From Agrobacterium cavarae (GTDB taxonomy: Bacteria > Pseudomonadota > Alphaproteobacteria > Rhizobiales > Rhizobiaceae), in NCBI RefSeq assembly GCF_004310285.1, contig NZ_SISF01000032.1, positions 434,001 through 498,000 of the forward strand: 64,000 nt of DNA, written 5' to 3'. This document shows positions 58,758-64,000 of the stretch, piece by piece (within the stretch, counting starts at the first letter, position 1; every line of letters begins with the position of its first letter). The notes under the pieces were generated by a model. The model did not search any database, had not been told where the DNA came from, and saw nothing but the letters and a program-made list of their open reading frames with translations. The position numbers and the translations under genes were made by a program.

Positions 58758-59384
58758 ATGAAACTGGATTCGAAATACTTCGACCGCATCCGCACGCGTC
58801 GCAAGAGAGACCAACCGCCCGAGGCTCAAGCCCCCGTGTGTCAGTGGGACGGATGCGACAAGCCTGGTAATCACCGCGCACCCGTCGGCCGCAATGCCGA
58901 GGGGCAATTCTTCATGTTCTGTTTTGAGCATGTGAAGGAATACAACAAGGGCTACAATTATTTTTCGGGCCTCTCCGACAGCGAGATCGCCCGCTACCAG
59001 AAGGAAGCAATCACAGGCCACCGCCCCACATGGACGGTGGGGGTGAACAAGACAGCGCGCGACAGCCCTCTTCATTCGACCTTGCGTTCGGGTGCTGCAA
59101 ATGCGCGCATCCGGGATCCTTTTGGCTTCACCAATGGTTTTGGCGACGGAAGGGCGGGCGGCCAGCGCATCCAGCCGGACCGCAAACTGAAAACACTGGA
59201 AGCGAAGGCCTTCGACACGCTCGGTCTGGAGGCTGGCGCCAAGCAGGAAGACATCAAACGACGCTATAAGGAGCTTGTCAAAAAGCACCATCCTGATGCT
59301 AATGGTGGCGATCGCGGTTCGGAAGAGCGTTTTCGGGCTGTCATTCAAGCCTACCAATTGTTAAAGCAATCGGGTTTCTGCTAA
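58758..59384 (+). CDS. J-domain (DnaJ-like) protein
   Basis: A 208-residue protein. The first 100 residues are rhizobial-specific and have QWDGCDKPGNHRAPVG and a Cys in FFMFCFEHVKEYN. The C-terminal 55 residues are a J domain with the HPD tripeptide in KKHHPDANGGDRGSEERF. It should stimulate an Hsp70 ATPase for an unknown client. The bolA-dnaJ-cobS order is typical of Rhizobiaceae. Confidence 0.92.
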   Translation: MKLDSKYFDRIRTRRKRDQPPEAQAPVCQWDGCDKPGNHRAPVGRNAEGQFFMFCFEHVKEYNKGYNYFSGLSDSEIARYQKEAITGHRPTWTVGVNKTARDSPLHSTLRSGAANARIRDPFGFTNGFGDGRAGGQRIQPDRKLKTLEAKAFDTLGLEAGAKQEDIKRRYKELVKKHHPDANGGDRGSEERFRAVIQAYQLLKQSGFC

Positions 59385-59447
59385 GCCCCTTTGGTAATTG
59401 CCTTATGAAGATGTGGCCGGGTGGTTGCTACCCGCCTTGGAGACGTG

Positions 59448-60437
59448 ATGAGCAAAATTGACCTTGATATTACCAACCTGCCGGATACGACTGTTTCTGT
59501 CCGTGAGGTCTTCGGTATCGATACGGACCTGCGTGTTCCGGCTTACAGCCAGGGCGACGCCTACGTGCCCGATCTGGATCCGGATTATCTTTTCGACCGC
59601 GATACGACACTGGCGATCCTTGCAGGCTTTGCTCATAACCGACGTGTCATGGTGTCCGGCTTCCATGGCACCGGTAAGTCCACCCATATCGAACAGGTCG
59701 CAGCGCGCCTCAACTGGCCGTGCGTTCGCGTCAACCTCGACAGCCATGTCTCTCGTATCGACCTCGTCGGCAAGGACGCCATCGTTCTGAAGGACGGCAA
59801 GCAGGTCACCGAGTTCAAGGACGGCATCCTGCCCTGGGCTTACCAGCACAATGTCGCGCTCGTCTTCGACGAGTATGATGCGGGCCGCCCGGACGTCATG
59901 TTCGTTATTCAACGTGTTCTGGAATCGTCCGGTCGCCTGACGCTGCTCGATCAGAGCCGCGTGATCCGCCCTCACCCGGCCTTCCGTATCTTCGCAACCG
60001 CCAACACCGTTGGCCTCGGCGATACGACCGGCCTTTACCACGGCACGCAGCAGATCAACCAGGCGCAGATGGACCGCTGGTCGGTCGTTACGACGCTGAA
60101 CTATCTACCGCATGAGCAGGAAGTGAACATCATCGTTGCCAAGGTGAAGAGCCTCGACACCGAGAAGGGTCGCGAAACCGCATCGAAGATGGTCCGGGTT
60201 GCCGATCTCACCCGCTCGGCCTTCATCAATGGCGACCTCTCGACCGTGATGAGCCCGCGTACCGTCATCACCTGGGCAGAGAACGCAGAAATCTTTGGCG
60301 ACCTCGCCTTTGCCTTCCGCGTTACCTTCCTCAACAAGTGCGATGAGCTGGAGCGGACGCTCGTGGCAGAACAGTACCAGCGCGCTTTCGGCGTCGAGCT
60401 GAAGGAAAGCGCGGCAAACATCGTTCTCAGCGCCTGA
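59448..60437 (+). CDS. cobS: Cobaltochelatase subunit CobS
   Basis: A 329-residue AAA+ ATPase that, with CobT and CobN, inserts cobalt into hydrogenobyrinate diamide in aerobic cobalamin synthesis. Walker A is VSGFHGTGKSTHIEQ, Walker B is VALVFDEYDAGRPDVM, sensor 1 is FRIFATANTVGLGDTTG. The start at 59448 (MSKIDLDITNLP) follows the GGAG at 59429 only loosely. Confidence 0.96.
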   Translation: MSKIDLDITNLPDTTVSVREVFGIDTDLRVPAYSQGDAYVPDLDPDYLFDRDTTLAILAGFAHNRRVMVSGFHGTGKSTHIEQVAARLNWPCVRVNLDSHVSRIDLVGKDAIVLKDGKQVTEFKDGILPWAYQHNVALVFDEYDAGRPDVMFVIQRVLESSGRLTLLDQSRVIRPHPAFRIFATANTVGLGDTTGLYHGTQQINQAQMDRWSVVTTLNYLPHEQEVNIIVAKVKSLDTEKGRETASKMVRVADLTRSAFINGDLSTVMSPRTVITWAENAEIFGDLAFAFRVTFLNKCDELERTLVAEQYQRAFGVELKESAANIVLSA

Positions 60438-60468
60438 TCCTTCCGGCGAAAGCCGGGAGATCACTAGA

Positions 60469-60511
60469 GCATTTCCAGCAAAAGCGGCATCGGTTTTGCG
60501 TCCGGAAATGC
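60469..60511. repeat. Short rhizobial-type palindromic repeat between cobS and cobT
   Basis: GCATTTCC (60469-60476) and GGAAATGC (60504-60511) enclose AGCAAAAGCGGCATCGGTTT and GCGTCC. I recall very similar sequences scattered between genes of Agrobacterium and Rhizobium. It could form an mRNA hairpin that protects or separates the cobS and cobT messages. Confidence 0.65.
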
Positions 60512-60592
60512 GCAGATTAAGCGTGAAGACGAAGACGCTCCAGCGTGACTTTCAAAGTCTGCGCGGAGCGTTCAGAATCGACAGGAAAGACC

Positions 60593-62500
60593 ATGGCAGC
60601 GCGCGGCGACAATGTGAGACCCAAATCCGGCACGGTGATCGACACCGAACCGTTGCGTCAGGCGATCACCGGCTGCGTGCGTTCTGTCGCGGGTAGCTCC
60701 GAAGTCGAAGTGGTTTTCGCCAATGAGCGCCCGGGCCTTGCCGGCGAGCGCATGCGGCTGCCGGAAATCTCCAAGAAGCCTACGTCACAGGAAGTGGCGA
60801 TCACCCGCGGACTTGGCGATTCCATGGCGCTTCGCCTCGCCTGCCACGATAGCGATGTGCATGCCACGATGTCGCCGCAGGGTGCCGATGCACGGCAGAT
60901 ATTCGATGCTGTCGAACAGGCACGTGTCGAATCCATCGGCGCGCTTCGCATGCCAGGCATGGCGAACAACATTCGTGCGATGAACACGGAGAAATACGCC
61001 AAGGCGAACTTTGGCGCGATCAACACCCAGGAAGATGCGCCGATTGCCGAGGCTGTCGCGCTGCTGGTCCGCGAGAAGCTGACCGGTGAAAAGCCGCCGG
61101 AAAGTGCGGGCAAGATTCTCGACGTCTGGCGCCCCTTTATCGAAGACAAGGCGTCTGGTGATCTCAAGGATCTCTCCTCCGTCATCGAAGACCAGAAAGC
61201 GTTTTCCAAGCTTGTTCGTAAAATGCTGACCTCCATGCAGATGGCGGAGGATTTTGGCGACGAGAATGACGAACCGGAATCGCAGGAAGCCGAATCCGAC
61301 GAAGACCAGCCGCGCAGCAACGAGCAGCAGGAAGAACAGGTCGAGGAAGACGCAGGCTCCGATGCCGCCCCTGCGGAGGAGAGCGAAGCCTCCCAAGAGC
61401 AGATGGAAGATGGCGAGATGGATGGCGCCGAGATGTCGGAGGACGAAATGTCCGACGATCTCGATGAGGATTCCGAAACGCCCGGCGAAACCCGCCGCCC
61501 GAACAGCCCCTTCGACGATTTCAACGAGAAGGTCGACTACCGCATCTTCACCCAGGAATTCGACGAGGAAATTCACGCCGAGGAACTCTGCGACGAAGCG
61601 GAGCTGGATCGCCTGCGCGCCTTCCTCGACAAGCAGTTGGCGCACCTTCAAGGCGCCGTCGGGCGCTTAGCAAACCGCTTGCAGCGCCGTCTGATGGCGC
61701 AGCAGAACCGCTCCTGGGATTTCGATCTGGAAGAGGGCTACCTCGATCCGGCGCGTCTCGTGCGCCTCATTATCGATCCGATGCAGCCGCTTTCTTTCAA
61801 GAAGGAACGCGATACGAAATTCCGCGACACGGTCGTTTCGCTGGTCATCGACAATTCGGGCTCCATGCGCGGTCGACCGATCACTGTCGCCGCCACCTGC
61901 GCCGATATTCTGGCGCGCACGCTGGAACGCTCCGGCGTGAAGGTTGAAATCCTCGGCTTCACCACCAAGGCCTGGAAAGGTGGACAGTCGCGCGAACAAT
62001 GGCTTGCCAGCGGCAAGCCGCCATCGCCCGGCCGTCTGAACGACCTGCGCCACATCATCTACAAGAGCGCGGATGCGCCGTGGCGCCGTGCGCGGCGCAA
62101 TCTCGGCCTGATGATGCGCGAGGGCTTGCTCAAGGAAAACATCGACGGCGAAGCACTGATGTGGGCGCATAACCGCCTGATCAACCGCCCGGAGCAACGC
62201 AAGATCATGATGATGATCTCCGACGGCGCGCCGGTGGACGACTCAACGCTGTCGGTCAATCCGGGCAACTATCTCGAACGGCATCTACGCGCCGTCATCG
62301 AGCAGATCGAGACGCGATCGCCTGTCGAACTTTTGGCGATTGGTATCGGCCACGACGTGACACGCTACTATCGCCGTGCTGTGACCATTGTGGACGCGGA
62401 CGAACTGGCGGGCGCCATGACCGAGCAACTTGCCGCTCTCTTCGAGGATACCAGTACAAGCTCCGGCAAGCCGTCGCGCAGGATGCGCCGTGCGGGATAA
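60593..62500 (+). CDS. cobT: Cobaltochelatase subunit CobT
   Basis: A 635-residue partner of CobS. The middle (about residues 220-310) is extremely acidic (DENDEPESQEAESDEDQPRS). The C-terminal 230 residues form a von Willebrand A domain with the metal site DNSGSMRG (near residue 420, VSLVIDNSGSMRGRPITVAA). Length and layout fit the family. The ATG at 60593 follows AGGAAAG. Confidence 0.96.
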   Translation: MAARGDNVRPKSGTVIDTEPLRQAITGCVRSVAGSSEVEVVFANERPGLAGERMRLPEISKKPTSQEVAITRGLGDSMALRLACHDSDVHATMSPQGADARQIFDAVEQARVESIGALRMPGMANNIRAMNTEKYAKANFGAINTQEDAPIAEAVALLVREKLTGEKPPESAGKILDVWRPFIEDKASGDLKDLSSVIEDQKAFSKLVRKMLTSMQMAEDFGDENDEPESQEAESDEDQPRSNEQQEEQVEEDAGSDAAPAEESEASQEQMEDGEMDGAEMSEDEMSDDLDEDSETPGETRRPNSPFDDFNEKVDYRIFTQEFDEEIHAEELCDEAELDRLRAFLDKQLAHLQGAVGRLANRLQRRLMAQQNRSWDFDLEEGYLDPARLVRLIIDPMQPLSFKKERDTKFRDTVVSLVIDNSGSMRGRPITVAATCADILARTLERSGVKVEILGFTTKAWKGGQSREQWLASGKPPSPGRLNDLRHIIYKSADAPWRRARRNLGLMMREGLLKENIDGEALMWAHNRLINRPEQRKIMMMISDGAPVDDSTLSVNPGNYLERHLRAVIEQIETRSPVELLAIGIGHDVTRYYRRAVTIVDADELAGAMTEQLAALFEDTSTSSGKPSRRMRRAG

Positions 62501-63542
62501 GACACGTCGCAGCGGGGGCGTTTTCCCCCGCCGATCGTTCGCACGCCCCGTCGCTACGCTGGCTTTTGTTCTTGCCATTCTCAGCCCCGCAGCAATCGGC
62601 GCCTCCTCTCCTGAAGTTGCTGTGACCTCTTCGCCAATCCGGGATTTTCTGACCGGATCGACTGAAAGGCACTTCGGCAAGCTCGAATTTATCGGCGGAC
62701 TGTCCATGCGCTCGTCCGACCCCGATTTCGGGGCAATTTCGAGTGTTCGCTTTCGAGCGAACGGACGCAGCTTCGTTGCGGTTCTGGATACCGGCCACTG
62801 GATGACTGGCGAGATTGAGCGCGATAACAAGACCGGGGCTCTTTCCGGCGTGTCGATGTTGCATATCGATCCGATGCTGAACGAGAATGGAACCGCCGCG
62901 CGCAGAAAGGTGGACATGGACGCGGAGGGCTTGGCAGTACGCGGCGATCGTCTCTATGTCAGCTATGAACAGTTCCACCGCATCGGCATTTATTCCGACA
63001 AGAATCTCGCCGGTGCCAAGCCACGCGGCAGGCTTCCCCATCTCATTCCCAACAACGCTCTGAAACGCAATGCCGGGCTGGAGACACTTGTTGCCTCGCC
63101 GGAGAACTCGCCGCTCAAAGGCGCACTGGTTGCGGTGGCGGAAGACAGCGTCGACAGAAACGGCAATCTTTACGCCGCCATACTGGATGGGCCGCTCAAG
63201 GGGCTGTTTGCCGTCAAGAAACATGGTGATTTCGCCGCGACGGACGGCGCTTTCCTGCCCAATGGCGACCTGCTTTTGCTGGAGCGCCGCTTCAATTTCA
63301 GCGACGGCGCGGGCATGCGTATCCGTCGTATTGCTGGCGGAGATATTCGTCCAGGCGCTGTCGTCGATGGCGAAACGCTGATCGAGGCCGGCCCGTCCTA
63401 TCAGATCGACAATATGGAAGGCATTGACGTCGTGCCTCAGCCGGATGGGTCCACCCATCTCATCCTTGTCTCGGACGACAACCACTCGTTCCTGCAACGA
63501 AACCTGATGCTGGAATTCAAGCTGAATTCATCAGACTCTTGA
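62490..63542 (+). CDS. Exported esterase-like phytase-family protein
   Basis: A 350-residue protein overlapping the cobT end by 11 bases with a GTG start. A signal peptide is present (RPVATLAFVLAILSPAAIGA). The mature part has MDAEGLAVRGDRLYVSYEQF, LPNGDLLLLERRFN and NMEGIDVVPQPDGSTHLILV, typical of the esterase-like domain of phytase-related beta-propeller proteins. It probably acts in the periplasm; the substrate is unknown. Confidence 0.85.
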   Translation: MRDKTRRSGGVFPRRSFARPVATLAFVLAILSPAAIGASSPEVAVTSSPIRDFLTGSTERHFGKLEFIGGLSMRSSDPDFGAISSVRFRANGRSFVAVLDTGHWMTGEIERDNKTGALSGVSMLHIDPMLNENGTAARRKVDMDAEGLAVRGDRLYVSYEQFHRIGIYSDKNLAGAKPRGRLPHLIPNNALKRNAGLETLVASPENSPLKGALVAVAEDSVDRNGNLYAAILDGPLKGLFAVKKHGDFAATDGAFLPNGDLLLLERRFNFSDGAGMRIRRIAGGDIRPGAVVDGETLIEAGPSYQIDNMEGIDVVPQPDGSTHLILVSDDNHSFLQRNLMLEFKLNSSDS

Positions 63543-64000
63543 GAAACCCAACTCAGCGAGCCGCTTCTGCGCGGTCGGCGGCATGGGCAGGTCGGGATTG
63601 TTGCGCGCCGTCTCGATGAGCAGTTCGTCGCTCGCCTTTTCCGTCACCTCGATCAACGTCTTGAAGAAGGTATCCGGATCGAGACCGGGCTGGATCGGCG
63701 GCAGAATGCGCACCTTGAAGTGCCCTGGGTAGCGCATGGTGGACCGGCGTGGCCAGAAAAGGCCGGGATGCATTGCCACCGGTACCACCGGCACTTTCAG
63801 ATCGCGGTAAAGGCGCGCAATGCCGTAACGATATTCCGGCTCCGCCCCCGGTGGACGGCGCGTGCCTTCTGGATAGATGATCAACTCGCGACCCTTCGCC
63901 ATCTCCTCCTTGGCGCGGTCCATGACTTTCAGCATTGCCTTGCCGCGCGCGGCACGATTGACCGGGATCATGCGCTGCTTGGCGACGTACCAGCCAAAAA
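63531..64000 (-). CDS. plsC: 1-acyl-sn-glycerol-3-phosphate acyltransferase, C-terminal part
   Basis: The frame continues past the window edge; 156 C-terminal residues are visible. IPVNRAARGKAMLKVMDRAK, the glycerol-phosphate-binding LIIYPEGTRRPPGA, and VPVVPVAMHPGLFW identify the PlsC family, which makes phosphatidic acid. The HX4D motif would lie upstream, outside the window. It converges with the phytase-like gene and overlaps it by 12 bases. Confidence 0.9.
   Translation of the reverse strand, partial: FGWYVAKQRMIPVNRAARGKAMLKVMDRAKEEMAKGRELIIYPEGTRRPPGAEPEYRYGIARLYRDLKVPVVPVAMHPGLFWPRRSTMRYPGHFKVRILPPIQPGLDPDTFFKTLIEVTEKASDELLIETARNNPDLPMPPTAQKRLAELGFSRV

Noticed and set aside
62295..63497. 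A 400-residue minus-strand frame opposite cobT and the phytase-like gene
   Set aside because: Antisense shadow crossing two real genes.
1..64000. CRISPR arrays, rRNA genes or insertion sequences
   Set aside because: No regularly spaced repeats, rRNA-like sequence, or transposase with terminal inverted repeats was seen. The HTH in the small terminase looks transposase-like, but the gene has no transposase catalytic domain.

Overview
The window looks like a chromosomal segment of an alphaproteobacterium, most likely a Rhizobiaceae member (Agrobacterium/Rhizobium group). The evidence is the right-hand block accA, xerD, aroK, aroB, bolA, J-domain gene, cobS, cobT (cobS/cobT belong to the aerobic cobaltochelatase), two intergenic palindromic elements of rhizobial type, and the GC-rich codon use. 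The species is not determined. All assignments come from reading the sequence; no database search was run.

Layout. (1) 1-466: a possible truncated gene start on the minus strand, then a tRNA-Leu(CAA) gene with a good promoter. (2) 452-45509: one apparently complete temperate prophage of about 45.04 kb, bounded by a 15-bp direct repeat of the tRNA 3' end. (3) 45644-52303: a surface-polysaccharide locus that makes a CDP-linked, modified 6-deoxyhexose. (4) 52722-64000: housekeeping genes, ending in a truncated acyltransferase gene.

Prophage architecture. The leftward operon (5565 to 501) carries small regulators, a phage-encoded DnaN sliding clamp, an HD-domain protein, an HNH protein, an excisionase-like protein and a tyrosine integrase, nearly all with overlapping stop and start codons. 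The immunity region (5678-6845) holds an S24-type CI repressor, a Cro/YdaS-like gene and two mirror-image operator/promoter modules. The rightward early operon (6845-14355) encodes a CII-like regulator, a GapR-like protein, a ParB/MT-A70 adenine-methylase fusion, a C5-cytosine-methylase-like protein, a PAPS-reductase-like protein, a replication initiator with a possible internal origin, and last a NusG-like protein placed just before the late genes. The late genes combine a lambda-type head module (GpA terminase, gpW, lambda-type portal, protease, gpT-type capsid) with a P2-type contractile tail (V, W, J, I, sheath, tube, E/E' with a -1 frameshift site, tape measure, U, X, D), then a second fibre cassette and lysis genes (holin, signal-anchor endolysin, nested spanins). 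The right end is accessory DNA: a BrnT/BrnA toxin-antitoxin pair, a large TIR-like/STAND-type P-loop ATPase that is a candidate defence protein, and three small unknown genes before attR.

The items I would look at first are the TIR-like/STAND protein, the mirror-image genetic switch with 23-bp spaced operator pairs and a leaderless cro, the three-gene DNA-modification cassette, the NusG-like late regulator, the sliding clamp, and the capsid precursor with a signal-peptide-like N terminus.
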